Source of the DNA: an uncultured Chloracidobacterium sp.
GTDB lineage: Bacteria > Acidobacteriota > Blastocatellia > Pyrinomonadales > Pyrinomonadaceae
NCBI GenBank assembly: GCA_937941715.1
Contig: CALDGX010000228.1
Span: 1 to 64,000, forward strand
Reading direction: 5' to 3'
Length of the DNA stretch: 64,000 nt
Shown here: in pieces, positions 1 through 8,420 of the stretch
How the letters are laid out: every line of letters starts with the position of its first letter
Numbering within the stretch: position 1 is the first letter of the stretch
Program-made: the position numbers and the translations under genes
The notes under the pieces: model-generated
Database searches by the model: none
What the model was told of the DNA's origin: nothing
Seen by the model: the letters and a program-made list of their open reading frames with translations, nothing else

Positions 1-18
1 CGGCGGGCAGCCGCATGT

Positions 19-62
19 AAAAAGGGCACTGCAGCGGCCGTGAGCCGTGTGCAATGCCCTTT
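19..62 (-). terminator. Intrinsic terminator of the amidohydrolase pair
   Basis: Read on the minus strand, the 8-bp stem AAAGGGCA/TGCCCTTT (21-28 with 55-62) closes a G+C-rich inner region and is followed by a run of T (complement of 19-23). It lies 16 bases beyond the stop codon of the gene ending at 78, so it should end the transcript of the two amidohydrolase genes. Confidence 0.7.
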
Positions 63-77
63 ATTATTGGCCGCAGC

Positions 78-1319
78 TTACCGTTTGGTGGTGCTGCGGA
101 GTTCGCCGTTGATGATCGTGCCGATGCAGTGGGTCGTCCATTCGAGCGGGTCGCCGTCGTAGAGGGCGATGTCGGCGTCCTTGCCCACGGCCAGCGAGCC
201 GATGCGTTTGTCGAGCCCGAGCAGCTTGGCCGCGTCGATCGTGATCAGTGCGAGAGCGTCGGCGGGCGAGAGGCCGTTCTGGGCCGCCATACCGGCTTCG
301 TAAAGCACGACGCGCGTCTTCGGCACATAGCCCTCGTAACCGCTCTGGAGTGCGACGGGCACGCCCGCGGCCTTGAGCTTGGCGGCCGTTTCCATCGACA
401 TTCCCTCGGTATCGCCGCCGGCACGGCCCATCGTCGGGTGGACGATGACCGAAACGCCGGCCGCCTTGATGTCGTTCAACACGAGTTGGGCGTCGGCGGC
501 ACCGTCAAGGATGATGCGGACGCCGAACTCCTTGGCGAGCCGCAGGGCACTGATGATGTCCTGAGCCTTGTTGGCGTTGACGAGCAGCGGTATCTCGCCC
601 TTGATGACCGATGCCATCGCCACCGACCGGACGTCACGGGCGGCGTCGGGCTTTTTGGCGGCTTCCTGAGCCTTGATGAGCTCGGCCCGCAGCATCGCGA
701 TCGCCTTGGCCCGCGTACCGGGCGATTTGCCTGCACCGGCGAGGCCGCTGTTGCCGAGCGTGACGACGACCGCCGAGGTCGGCACGATGACGGCTTCGTC
801 AACCGTCTTGCCCCACGTTTTAGCGATCATCATCTGTCCGGGCACGAGTGCCGAAGGCTGATGGCCGGTGTTGATGGTCGTCACGCCAAACTCGCGGACC
901 CATTCGATAAGCCGTTCGTTAGGATCATAGGCGTCAGTCGCACGCAGTTCCGGCTGGAACGGGCCGCTGCCGTCGAGAGCCATCTGGTCGTGCGGTTGAT
1001 TGAGATAGCCGTTGAGGCCGATGACCGTGCGGGCGTCGATCAGCCCCGGCGTGACCACCGCGGCCGTAATGACACGGTAATTTGCGGGTATCGTGACCTT
1101 GTCCGCCGGCCCGACGGCCTCGATCTTGCCGTTATTGACGAGCACGACGCCATTTGTGATGGGTGTACCGGCCATCGTCCAGACCGTTTCGCCCTTGACG
1201 GCGATCTGGGCGGAGACGGAAGCGGCAAGGATCAACCACATAGCGCACAGAGAGCACATAGCGAGGAGGCTTTTCATAACATTCAGCTTTTTAGCATTTA
1301 CGTTTTGATCGAAGTACAT
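78..1319 (-). CDS. Secreted amidohydrolase-like protein lacking metal ligands (probable pseudoenzyme)
   Basis: The 413-residue protein has an N-terminal signal peptide (hydrophobic core about residues 16-36, ending ASVSAQ) and the overall layout of the imidazolonepropionase-like amidohydrolases. These have a small beta domain, a TIM barrel, and a C-terminal KDADIALYDGDPLE strand as seen here. The conserved PGLVDTHSH metal motif reads PGLIDARTV (residues 91-99), so both histidines are gone. At the positions where the upstream paralogue has VHFHTH, LQHVSE and GFHTDD, this protein has LLVNAN, LDGAAD and ALQSGY. I infer it cannot bind the usual zinc and may be a structural or regulatory partner. 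The start at 1319 is preferred because GGGAGGTG sits 8 bases upstream. It directly follows the stop of the upstream gene, so the two are translationally linked. An internal ATG at 1277 would give a shorter signal peptide. Confidence 0.85.
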   Translation of the reverse strand: MYFDQNVNAKKLNVMKSLLAMCSLCAMWLILAASVSAQIAVKGETVWTMAGTPITNGVVLVNNGKIEAVGPADKVTIPANYRVITAAVVTPGLIDARTVIGLNGYLNQPHDQMALDGSGPFQPELRATDAYDPNERLIEWVREFGVTTINTGHQPSALVPGQMMIAKTWGKTVDEAVIVPTSAVVVTLGNSGLAGAGKSPGTRAKAIAMLRAELIKAQEAAKKPDAARDVRSVAMASVIKGEIPLLVNANKAQDIISALRLAKEFGVRIILDGAADAQLVLNDIKAAGVSVIVHPTMGRAGGDTEGMSMETAAKLKAAGVPVALQSGYEGYVPKTRVVLYEAGMAAQNGLSPADALALITIDAAKLLGLDKRIGSLAVGKDADIALYDGDPLEWTTHCIGTIINGELRSTTKR

Positions 1320-2642
1320 TTAGTTGTCACCTCCCATATCTCCGTCGAAGCAGTCGATGTGCATCGTGCGGTCGGTCGTGGCCCCGTTGCCGCCGACCTG
1401 GATCAGATAATCGGCCGGATTTGAGCGGTCAAACACCTTTTTGCCTTCGACCCAGGTCTCGAGCACATGTGTGTAAATGCTCAGCGGATCGCCCGAGAGG
1501 ACGATAAAGTCGGCGTCCTTGCCGACCTCGAGCGAACCGACGCGTTTGTCGAGGTCGAGCATCTTGGCGTTTGCCATCGTCAGGGCGTAGAGAGCTTTTT
1601 CACGCGACATACCCGCACGGACGGCCATCCCGCCGCTGCGAAGGAACCAACGCGAATCGGTGATGCCGTCATCGGTATGAAAACCGGTCAGCGCACCCGC
1701 CTTTTCGAGAGCCGCACCGTTGATGGCGTAAACATCCATCGTTTCGAGCTTGCCGCCCGGCGAGTCGATAAAGATGATCGACGCGGGCACCTTTGCCTTG
1801 GCGATCTCGTCGGCGACCTTCCACGCCTCGCTGACGTGCTGGAGCACGAGACGGAACCCGAACTCCTTTTGCAGCCGCAGGACAGTCATGATGTCGTCCG
1901 CCCGGTGCGTGTGAAAGTGGACCATGCGTTTGCCGTCGAGCGCCTCGACCAGAGCCTCCATCGCGAGGTCGCGGGCGGGCATCTTCGACGCGTCGCCGGC
2001 GGCCTTTTTGATCTTTTCGCGGTAGTCCTGCGCCTTGATGAACTGATCACGCACAAGCGCGGCCGACTTTGCCCGCGTACCGGGGAAGCTGCCGCCGCCG
2101 GGACGGATCGGGTTGGTGCCGTTGGCGAACTTGATGCCGCCCATATACTTGCCGGCGTCGTCGAGTATCAAAAGGTCGTCGACCTTTATGGCGTCGTCGC
2201 GGAGCTTGATATAGAGCGTCTGTCCGCTGTCGAGATGGCCGGAACCGGGCATGACGTTGACGGTCGTGAGGCCGCCGCTCTGCGCCCGCTGGATGCTCGA
2301 CGAACGGACATTGAGGCCGTCGAGCAGCCTGACGTCGGGCTGGATCGGCGACGAACCGTCGGCGCCTGAGCCTTCGCCGATGTGGCTGTGCGTATCGACG
2401 AGGCCGGGCATTATGACCTTGCCCTTGGCGTCGACGACCATGACGTCGGCCGACAGTTTGACCGTACGAGCGTCACCGACCGCGACGATCTTGCCGTTCT
2501 GGACGACCAAGATGCCTTGTTCGATGGGTTCGCCGACGATCGGGATGATCTTTGCGTTGATATACGCGATCGGTCTTTGCTGAGCATCGGCCGCGACGGC
2601 AAAAAGGCCGGCGGCGATGATGCCGAGAACTAGCTTCTTCAT
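1320..2642 (-). CDS. Secreted metal-dependent amidohydrolase
   Basis: The 440-residue protein has a signal peptide (MKKLVLGIIAAGLFAVAADA) and belongs to the amidohydrolase superfamily, imidazolonepropionase-like branch. Metal-site motifs are intact: PGLVDTHSH (residues 79-87), a histidine-rich MVHFHTHRADD strand, LQHVSEA, and the catalytic aspartate in GFHTDDG. The C-terminal VGKDADFIVLSGDPL returns to the small beta domain. Substrate cannot be read from sequence; relatives act on cyclic amides, dipeptides or similar. It probably works in the periplasm. An AAAGGGG ribosome site precedes the ATG. It is the first gene of a two-gene operon whose second member is the degenerate paralogue. Confidence 0.9.
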   Translation of the reverse strand: MKKLVLGIIAAGLFAVAADAQQRPIAYINAKIIPIVGEPIEQGILVVQNGKIVAVGDARTVKLSADVMVVDAKGKVIMPGLVDTHSHIGEGSGADGSSPIQPDVRLLDGLNVRSSSIQRAQSGGLTTVNVMPGSGHLDSGQTLYIKLRDDAIKVDDLLILDDAGKYMGGIKFANGTNPIRPGGGSFPGTRAKSAALVRDQFIKAQDYREKIKKAAGDASKMPARDLAMEALVEALDGKRMVHFHTHRADDIMTVLRLQKEFGFRLVLQHVSEAWKVADEIAKAKVPASIIFIDSPGGKLETMDVYAINGAALEKAGALTGFHTDDGITDSRWFLRSGGMAVRAGMSREKALYALTMANAKMLDLDKRVGSLEVGKDADFIVLSGDPLSIYTHVLETWVEGKKVFDRSNPADYLIQVGGNGATTDRTMHIDCFDGDMGGDN

Positions 2643-2735
2643 TTATCGATCCCCTTTGAAATTGAATTTAGAGCGGTTTGTACTGATACGTTGCTATTTT
2701 TGGCGTCGCGTGTCAACGGCCGAGGTGAGATTTGG

Positions 2736-4493
2736 TCAGCTTTCGCCCGTGACCGGCAGCGTGACGGTAAAGATAGTGCCCGTCGGGACATTTGCCGCGA
2801 CCTCGATACGCCCGCCGTGAGCCGTGACGATGCCGTAACAGACCGCGAGGCCGAGTCCCGTGCCCTGGCCGGCCGGCTTGGTGGTGTAGAACGGATCGAA
2901 GATCTGCTCGGCCGACCCGGCCTCGATGCCTTTGCCGGTGTCGGCGATCGTTATCATGACGTCACCGCCATTCGACGATACGCTGACGTTGAGCGTGCCT
3001 CCGTCGGGCATAGCGTCGCGTGCGTTGAGCAGCAGATTGAGTGCGACCTGCTGGATCTGGTCGGCGTCAGCATTGATCGCCGGCGGTCCGGCGGCGAGAT
3101 CGGTCTCGACGGTGAGCCGCTTGAACGATTCGTCAAAGCTCGCCAGCCGTAGCGCCGCCGACACGACCTTTGACACATCGACCGCCGTTCGGGCCGCGGG
3201 CCTGGCACGCGCAAAATTGGTGAGGTCGCCGGTGACCTGGGTGATCCGCTTGATCTGAGCGCCGATGAGCAGGAGCTTTTCGCGGGCGTCGGGCGGCAGG
3301 TCGTCTTTCGCCTGCATCATCTGGATGAGCGACGAGATAGACGCCAGCGGATTGTTGACCTCATGGGCGACGCCGGCCGAGAGCGTGCCCATTGCGGCGA
3401 GCTTTTCGGTGCGGATGAGCTGGGCGTTGAGATGACGGAGCTGTTCGATGTCGGCGGCCATCTTGCGGCTCATCTCGTTAAATGAATCGGCGAGCAGCCC
3501 GATCTCGTCATTAGTGCGGCGCATATCGACCTCGGTGCCGTAACTGCCCTTGGCCACCTCAACGGCCGCGAGCGTGATCCGCTGGAGCGGACGCGAGATC
3601 GTCCGCAATATCAGCAGCACGAGCAAGAGGTTCGGGATGAGGGCCGAGATTACGCTGAAGACCAGATACCGCCGCCACGCCTCAGCGTCCATCCCGTTGC
3701 GAAACGCCCACCACGCGATCGGTATCTGAAAGAGCGCAAAGCTGATGATCGCGACCGACGCGATGCTCAGAGCGACCTTATACGTGATCGGGAAAAGACG
3801 AAACTGCGTCAGCGCCGACTGCAGCGAAAAGAGGCGGAAATTGAGCATCGCATACGCGAAGATCAGCACGCCCGGCAAGACGAACAACGCACTCAGCGGC
3901 AAAAGGTCGTAATAGCCGAAATAAGGAAGGACGATGTTCGCCAACGTCTTAAGTACGCCGGTGATGGCGAGCCCCCAAATGATCGCCCCGACCTGCTGGC
4001 CCGACTGGGTCCCGCGATACATACGGTATTTGCCGAACAGTACGGCCGCACCGTAGAAGTAAACAAAATAAACGTAAATGACGAACGCGTAGGCCAGCGG
4101 CGAGAGATCGATGACGAATCGGCCGTCCTCGAACCCGGCCCGATGCCACAGCAGGCCGAACGCCGCCGCGGGCACCAGAAAGATCGCCGGAGCGAACAAT
4201 ACGGCCGCCCGCTGCCGCGGGGTCCGCGCATTTTCGGGAAAGACCCATGCGAAAACGACCATCGCGAACTGCATCAACAGGGCGATCACAAAACTCGCGG
4301 CGACCCACCAGCCCGAGGCGCGGTCGATGGGGTAGAAATTCCAAAAGATCAGGTCCTTGGTGATCCAGATGGCGAGGAAAGCGATAAATGCCGCGAAGGT
4401 CTGGTGCGCGCGGTTGCGTGGGTTCGCCACAAAAACGTAAAACCCGAGCGTGACGAGCAGAAAAAGTGCAAAAAGGTGGAGCAGCACCAGCAT
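2736..4493 (-). CDS. Membrane sensor histidine kinase with 7TM-type N-terminus and HAMP
   Basis: The 585-residue kinase begins with about seven hydrophobic helices (residues 1-230) with little periplasmic sequence, like other 7TM-type sensor kinases. Another membrane pair follows (about 238-300), then a HAMP linker (TISRPLQRI through NEMSRKM). The HisKA H-box is AHEVNNPLAS, with the phospho-accepting histidine near residue 377. The ATPase domain shows the N box (LNLLLNARDAMPDGG), the G1 box (ITIADTGKGI), the F box (IFDPFYTTKP) and the G2 box (GTGLGLAV). It should autophosphorylate in response to a membrane or intracellular signal. No response regulator is encoded nearby, so the partner is elsewhere. 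It is the last of three minus-strand genes, 50 bases after a membrane protein gene. No clear ribosome site was seen at this start. Confidence 0.93.
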   Translation of the reverse strand: MLVLLHLFALFLLVTLGFYVFVANPRNRAHQTFAAFIAFLAIWITKDLIFWNFYPIDRASGWWVAASFVIALLMQFAMVVFAWVFPENARTPRQRAAVLFAPAIFLVPAAAFGLLWHRAGFEDGRFVIDLSPLAYAFVIYVYFVYFYGAAVLFGKYRMYRGTQSGQQVGAIIWGLAITGVLKTLANIVLPYFGYYDLLPLSALFVLPGVLIFAYAMLNFRLFSLQSALTQFRLFPITYKVALSIASVAIISFALFQIPIAWWAFRNGMDAEAWRRYLVFSVISALIPNLLLVLLILRTISRPLQRITLAAVEVAKGSYGTEVDMRRTNDEIGLLADSFNEMSRKMAADIEQLRHLNAQLIRTEKLAAMGTLSAGVAHEVNNPLASISSLIQMMQAKDDLPPDAREKLLLIGAQIKRITQVTGDLTNFARARPAARTAVDVSKVVSAALRLASFDESFKRLTVETDLAAGPPAINADADQIQQVALNLLLNARDAMPDGGTLNVSVSSNGGDVMITIADTGKGIEAGSAEQIFDPFYTTKPAGQGTGLGLAVCYGIVTAHGGRIEVAANVPTGTIFTVTLPVTGES

Positions 4494-4543
4494 TGGCTAG
4501 ATAGTAAATCGTCAGCGAACGAATACAAAATCAAGCCTGCCGA

Positions 4544-5197
4544 CTAGCGGAAGACAGTACCGAGAACGAACGAACAGATCGCCAGCGTTGTGCCGAGTGC
4601 GAGCGGCAGGAAGTGGCGTGTGTCGATGAGGCCGGCCCTGCGGACCGCGTAGTACGGCAACGCGAATGCGGGCAACGCCGCCATTCCGACCGCCCCGCCA
4701 AGTACGGCACCGAAGAACAATCCGACGACGAAGATGAAAATTCCGCCCGACCCGCCGGCGATGATCCCCCACAGAGCGCCGATCAACGCCAGCAGCGGCA
4801 GACGGAAACGCATCGGACGGGCCTCGAGCATATCCACCCAGCGGCCGATGACCTTGCCGAATGAATAACCCGAGGCCGCCGCGACGACAGTCGTCATCAG
4901 CATCATCAGATAGAGCACTGACGAAACGCCGCCCCGCGACGAAATGCTGAATGCCGTGAACATCGACGCCGGGACGAGCGACCCGATCATCAGGCCGTAA
5001 TAGGCAAAGGCCTTTTCGGGTTTGAGCGGGCGGCTCATCGCCGCGGCCTCGGCCTCGATCGCGATTGTCGGGTAAAGCTTGTTTCGGCGGTCGGTCTCGG
5101 CGTTTGCCGCAATCAGTGCGGTGAGCCTGCGATCAAGCGATGCCGATTCGTCAGGTGTCAGTTCGCTATCGAATGATGTTGCGCCCCGGTACTCCAT
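4544..5197 (-). CDS. Multi-pass membrane protein of unknown function
   Basis: The 217-residue protein has a polar N-terminal region of about 65 residues, then roughly five transmembrane segments: AFAYYGLMIGSLVPASMF; the GVSSVLYLMMLMTTVVAAA helix; two glycine-rich helices around residues 137-185; and a last one ending at GTVFR. I recognise no family. The start is supported by AAAGGTGA a few bases upstream of the ATG. Its start lies 40 bases inside the 3' end of the upstream gene and it is followed 50 bases later by the histidine kinase, so the three probably form an operon. An accessory role for the kinase is a guess from context only. Confidence 0.75.
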   Translation of the reverse strand: MEYRGATSFDSELTPDESASLDRRLTALIAANAETDRRNKLYPTIAIEAEAAAMSRPLKPEKAFAYYGLMIGSLVPASMFTAFSISSRGGVSSVLYLMMLMTTVVAAASGYSFGKVIGRWVDMLEARPMRFRLPLLALIGALWGIIAGGSGGIFIFVVGLFFGAVLGGAVGMAALPAFALPYYAVRRAGLIDTRHFLPLALGTTLAICSFVLGTVFR

Positions 5198-5874
5198 AAT
5201 TCACCTTTGGAAATATCATCGGCCGCGAGAGAAGGCATTGCGGCGCGGCCGTAGGAGCCGCAAAGTCCGGCGGTCAGTTCGCCGTCAGATACTGCGTCGG
5301 CGGTCTCGAACGCGAGTCGGACGATCTCGTCGGGCGTTTGGCCCTTGGCGGCCACGCTCGCGATAAAATTGCTGAATTCGTCACGAGCCAATTCGCGGTG
5401 GCGGGCGAGCCGGCTTGCATTCCTGCGTGCAAGGCACATGGTCGCGAGCGTCACGTCGTCATGCCCGGTGACCTCAAATATCTCGGCCACGCCGTTGCCG
5501 GGTTCGCACGCACCCGAACGGGCAAGGCCCGTGTAACGCAAAAATGTGTCGCGAAACTCGAATACCCGCGGCGGCCCTTGATCAGCGTGGATGATCGCCT
5601 CAAAGCGGGTGCGGATCGCCGCCAAACGTTGATCTGTGTCGTCCGGCAGTTCCAGAAGCAGTTCGGACGACCGTGCGATGAGCCGGTAAAGCATCCGTCC
5701 GGCCGCGATCGGCCAAAGGATGAACCGGACGAAAACTCCGAATGCGGTAGCGAGGATCGAGCGGCCGGTACGCCGTTGAAGGTACTCGACGCCGAATGGT
5801 GCCCCGCATGCCAGATAAATGATCAATGTTTCGGAGAAATTCATCTGATAAGGCATTGGCAAATCGCGTTCCAC
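5158..5874 (-). CDS. Hypothetical protein with N-terminal membrane segment
   Basis: The 238-residue protein carries one or two hydrophobic stretches near the N-terminus (TLIIYLACGAPFGVEYL and ATAFGVFVRFILWPIAAG). A soluble, mostly helical C-terminal part of about 180 residues follows, with no motif I recognise. The start is uncertain between GTG 5874, ATG 5856 and ATG 5844; AAAAGG lies very close to the GTG. The 3' end overlaps the next gene by 40 bases. It heads the probable operon ending in the histidine kinase. Confidence 0.65.
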   Translation of the reverse strand: MERDLPMPYQMNFSETLIIYLACGAPFGVEYLQRRTGRSILATAFGVFVRFILWPIAAGRMLYRLIARSSELLLELPDDTDQRLAAIRTRFEAIIHADQGPPRVFEFRDTFLRYTGLARSGACEPGNGVAEIFEVTGHDDVTLATMCLARRNASRLARHRELARDEFSNFIASVAAKGQTPDEIVRLAFETADAVSDGELTAGLCGSYGRAAMPSLAADDISKGELWSTGAQHHSIAN

Positions 5875-6199
5875 ACACCTTTTCTGTTACTATTGTTGTT
5901 ACAAAAGAGTTAAATTTCAACAAAATCAGTCGTTTACGAATATTTTTGGAACAACCATCCCGACATTGACGTAATCTAACCGTTGGCAAATCGCAAAAAT
6001 CGGTCGAAAATTTTGGCATTTTGCAAAAATGTTCGACACCCGTTTCGGCAGACCGGCTGATAGGCAAAAAGAAAATTTCCGGTCGTCAACATTTGTGGCA
6101 TCGGAATTGCCATGAAATTAGCATCAGATCGAAAACGGATCGGTCAAGAACTCAAAAAATCGACAGATCGGGTAAAACTATACAAGGAGGAATCCAGTA
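5875..6199. other. A+T-rich divergent intergenic region
   Basis: These 325 bases separate the minus-strand membrane-protein operon from the plus-strand small gene at 6200. The first 200 bases are A+T-rich for this genome and contain GCAAAAAT twice (near 5991 and 6023). The right part holds the sigma-54-like promoter listed separately. I see no convincing coding sequence on either strand. Confidence 0.5.
6096..6111 (+). promoter_or_regulatory. Candidate sigma-54 (RpoN) promoter
   Basis: TGGCATCGGAATTGCC matches the -24/-12 consensus TGGCAY-R-N4-TTGC at all invariant bases, with exactly 10 bases between the GG and GC dinucleotides. The purine expected after TGGCAY is a C here. Transcription would start near 6122, leaving about 78 bases of leader before the small gene at 6200. 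An enhancer-binding activator site was not identified. Confidence 0.55.
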
Positions 6200-6415
6200 A
6201 TGAACGGCAAATCAAAGGTAAAGATCGTCAAAAGGGCTTCGGTCGCGGCAGCTGAACCGAAGATCGCAGGCGCCAAAGCGGCGCGTGTCGCGGCACGCGA
6301 AATGGTGTCAAATGTCACGGAATGGGTTACCGAGTTCAAATCGCGCAAAAGCGAGGAGACCAAGGCCGCCCTCGAACATCTTTTTGCAGTAAAGGCACAG
6401 CCGAACGAATCATAA
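6200..6415 (+). CDS. Small basic protein, unknown function
   Basis: The 71-residue protein is lysine- and arginine-rich with alanine-rich helical character (VAAAEPKIAGAKAARVAARE) and no membrane segment. A strong AAGGAGG site lies 10 bases before the ATG, which makes this a convincing small gene despite its size. It stands alone between a sigma-54-like promoter and an intrinsic terminator, so it should be a monocistronic transcript. Composition is compatible with nucleic-acid binding or a stress-response helical protein, but no family is recognised. Confidence 0.75.
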   Translation: MNGKSKVKIVKRASVAAAEPKIAGAKAARVAAREMVSNVTEWVTEFKSRKSEETKAALEHLFAVKAQPNES

Positions 6416-6484
6416 AGCCTCAGATCGCGTCCGCAGCGGCGTGTCAGCAGCAATCATTTTCACAATTTATACAAGTATTTATTG

Positions 6485-6510
6485 ACAGCCGGCTACGTCG
6501 GCTGTTTTTG
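6485..6510 (+). terminator. Intrinsic terminator after the small basic protein gene
   Basis: The 7-bp stem ACAGCCG/CGGCTGT (6485-6491 with 6499-6505) is followed by TTTTTG. It lies 70 bases past the stop codon at 6415 and before the SDR gene. Confidence 0.8.
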
Positions 6511-6604
6511 TTTGGCCGCCCGTCAAGCGTCCGGCAATTTGCGGCACGGTGAGTTTCGCTGTTATTCTACGAGAACAGTTAACGCAATACGGAAAGAATA
6601 ATAT

Positions 6605-7366
6605 ATGCGGGGAAAGGTTGCGATCGTAACAGGCGCAAGCAGCGGCATCGGCAAAGCGACAGCGGCTCTGTTGGCAAAAAATGGAGCAACGGTCGTGGCG
6701 GTCGGCCGTAACGAAAAGGAACTGCTCGCCCTTCGCGAGGGGCTGAAGACAAAAAAGGGCAGTATCCGCATTCATCTGGCGGACGTGACCGAGTTTTCGC
6801 AAATTGATCGAATGGTGTCGGAAACGGTGCAGAGTTTCGGTCAGATTGACATTTTGGTCAACTCGGCAGGCGTCATCAAGAGCGGGACCATCGAAAATAC
6901 GACGATGGACGATTGGGACAAGATGATGAATCTCAACGTCAGGTCCGTGTTCAATCTCATTCAGAAATGCCTGCCCCACCTTGAGGCGGTCAAGGGGAAC
7001 ATCGTGAACGTTTCGAGCGTCGCCGGCACGCGCTCGTTTCCGGGCGTACTCGCGTACTGCGTGTCAAAGGCGGCCATCGATCAATTGACCCGCTGTACCG
7101 CGCTCGAACTTGGCCCCAAGGGCGTAAGGGTGAACGCGGTCAATCCGGGCGTCGTCGTGACCAACCTGCACCTTCGCGGTGGAATGGACGAGGAAGCCTA
7201 TAAGGCGTTTCTGGCACACGCCAAGGATACACATCCCATCGGCCGGGCCGGAAAACCCGAGGAGGTCGCCGAACTCATCGCCTTTTTGGCTTCGGACAAG
7301 GCGGGATGGATCACCGGTGCGACGTATGAGATCGACGGCGGACGCGGACAGACCTGTGCCCGCTAG
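6605..7366 (+). CDS. SDR-family NAD(P)-dependent oxidoreductase (FabG-like)
   Basis: The 253-residue length and motifs fit classical short-chain dehydrogenases. The cofactor loop is TGASSGIG (about residues 9-16), the ILVNSAG strand replaces the usual NNAG, the catalytic serine lies in NVSSVAG, the Tyr-Lys pair in YCVSKAA, and the C-terminal GATYEIDGG is typical of 3-oxoacyl-ACP reductase-like members. It should catalyse NAD(P)H-dependent carbonyl/alcohol interconversion in the cytoplasm; substrate is not predictable. It is followed 29 bases later by a metallo-beta-lactamase-fold hydrolase on the same strand, possibly co-transcribed. Confidence 0.93.
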   Translation: MRGKVAIVTGASSGIGKATAALLAKNGATVVAVGRNEKELLALREGLKTKKGSIRIHLADVTEFSQIDRMVSETVQSFGQIDILVNSAGVIKSGTIENTTMDDWDKMMNLNVRSVFNLIQKCLPHLEAVKGNIVNVSSVAGTRSFPGVLAYCVSKAAIDQLTRCTALELGPKGVRVNAVNPGVVVTNLHLRGGMDEEAYKAFLAHAKDTHPIGRAGKPEEVAELIAFLASDKAGWITGATYEIDGGRGQTCAR

Positions 7367-7395
7367 ATTTAGTTTTTAGATCCTGGATTTGTTCA

Positions 7396-8172
7396 ATGAA
7401 GGTCCAACTGCTGCCAAGCACGATCGAGACGGACGGCACCGCCGCCAGACGGCAGCATTTTTCCTGCATCGTTATCGATGACCGTGTGGCGGTCGATGCC
7501 GGTAGCCTGGCATTTGCCTGCAGCGATACTCAGCGACAGCAGATCCGCGACGTCATCGTCTCACACGTCCATCTCGACCACATCGCGGGATTGCCGCCGT
7601 TTATTGACGACCTGTATTCGACGCTCGTCGGGCCGGTCCGCATTCACGGTACGGCCGGTATGATCGACGCGCTTGAGACCCACATCTTTAATTGGACGAT
7701 ATATCCGCGATTTTCTGAATTGACCAACGCTCACGGCAAGGTGTTGGAATATGTGACATTTACGGGCGGACGCGAATTTAGCTGCGGGCACCTTTCGGTG
7801 ACGCCGATCGCGGTCAATCACGTGCCCGAGAGCATGGGTTTTATCGTATCTGACGGAAATGTCTCGGTCGGCATTACGGGCGATACGGCGCACACTGACG
7901 ATGTTTGGGAACGACTATCAGACCGGGGCGATCTGGCGGCGGTATTTGTCGAATGCGCCTTTCCGAACGAACTCGCCGGACTCGCGGCGGCCTCGCATCA
8001 TCTGACTCCGGCGGGACTCTCGGAGGAACTGAAAAAGTTCAAACGAGGCGGCGTGCCGATCTATGTGGTAAATATCAAACCGATGTTTCGCGAGCGGGTG
8101 ATCGCGGAGCTCGCCGACCTTTCGATCAGCGGATTGACGGCCGCTGAGCCCGGCCAGGTGTTTCAATTTTGA
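7396..8172 (+). CDS. Metallo-beta-lactamase-fold hydrolase, class II cAMP phosphodiesterase-like
   Basis: The 258-residue protein shows the metal motif SHVHLDHIAGLP (about residues 55-66), a later histidine in NHVPES, the GITGDTAHTDD metal aspartate and a VFVECAFPNE strand. These resemble class II cyclic-nucleotide phosphodiesterases (CpdP/PDE1 type). By family it would hydrolyse cAMP or a related phosphodiester using two metal ions; the exact substrate is inference. It follows the SDR gene closely, and its 3' end overlaps the convergent small gene by 10 bases. Confidence 0.85.
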   Translation: MKVQLLPSTIETDGTAARRQHFSCIVIDDRVAVDAGSLAFACSDTQRQQIRDVIVSHVHLDHIAGLPPFIDDLYSTLVGPVRIHGTAGMIDALETHIFNWTIYPRFSELTNAHGKVLEYVTFTGGREFSCGHLSVTPIAVNHVPESMGFIVSDGNVSVGITGDTAHTDDVWERLSDRGDLAAVFVECAFPNELAGLAAASHHLTPAGLSEELKKFKRGGVPIYVVNIKPMFRERVIAELADLSISGLTAAEPGQVFQF

Positions 8173-8420
8173 GGCTCGGCCGCTTTTTCACGCATAAAAT
8201 TGATCGGCTCAAACGCCCCTTCGCGGTGCTCGCCCAAAAAGTTTTCAAGTACGATGCGGCCATTTGGCATCACGTGCTCGATCCGAAAGGTCCGCTCCTC
8301 GCGCAATTTACCCGGCATGATCTCGGCACGGAAAGTTACAAGCATGCCCTGGCGGGCCCACACGTTGGCTTTCGTCGTTTGGCGGCGGCGTCTGTTAAAA
8401 AAGCTCATTGGGATGTTCAA
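8163..8420 (-). CDS. Small hypothetical protein, second gene of a two-gene unit
   Basis: The 85-residue protein has a basic N-terminus (SFFNRRRRQTTK) and a beta-rich remainder (MLVTFRAEIMPG, FRIEHVMPNGRIVLENF). I recognise no family. A TTG at 8420 overlaps the upstream stop codon as TTGA, which would couple the two genes; the first ATG (8408, MSFFNRR) is an alternative. The gene converges on the phosphodiesterase-like gene and overlaps it by 10 bases. Confidence 0.6.
   Translation of the reverse strand: MNIPMSFFNRRRRQTTKANVWARQGMLVTFRAEIMPGKLREERTFRIEHVMPNGRIVLENFLGEHREGAFEPINFMREKAAEPQN

Noticed and set aside
54..1424. Long plus-strand frame of 456 codons over the amidohydrolase genes
   Set aside because: It is the antisense shadow of two genes with signal peptides, family motifs and ribosome sites; its own product has low-complexity, Arg/Asp-rich sequence and no recognisable domain.
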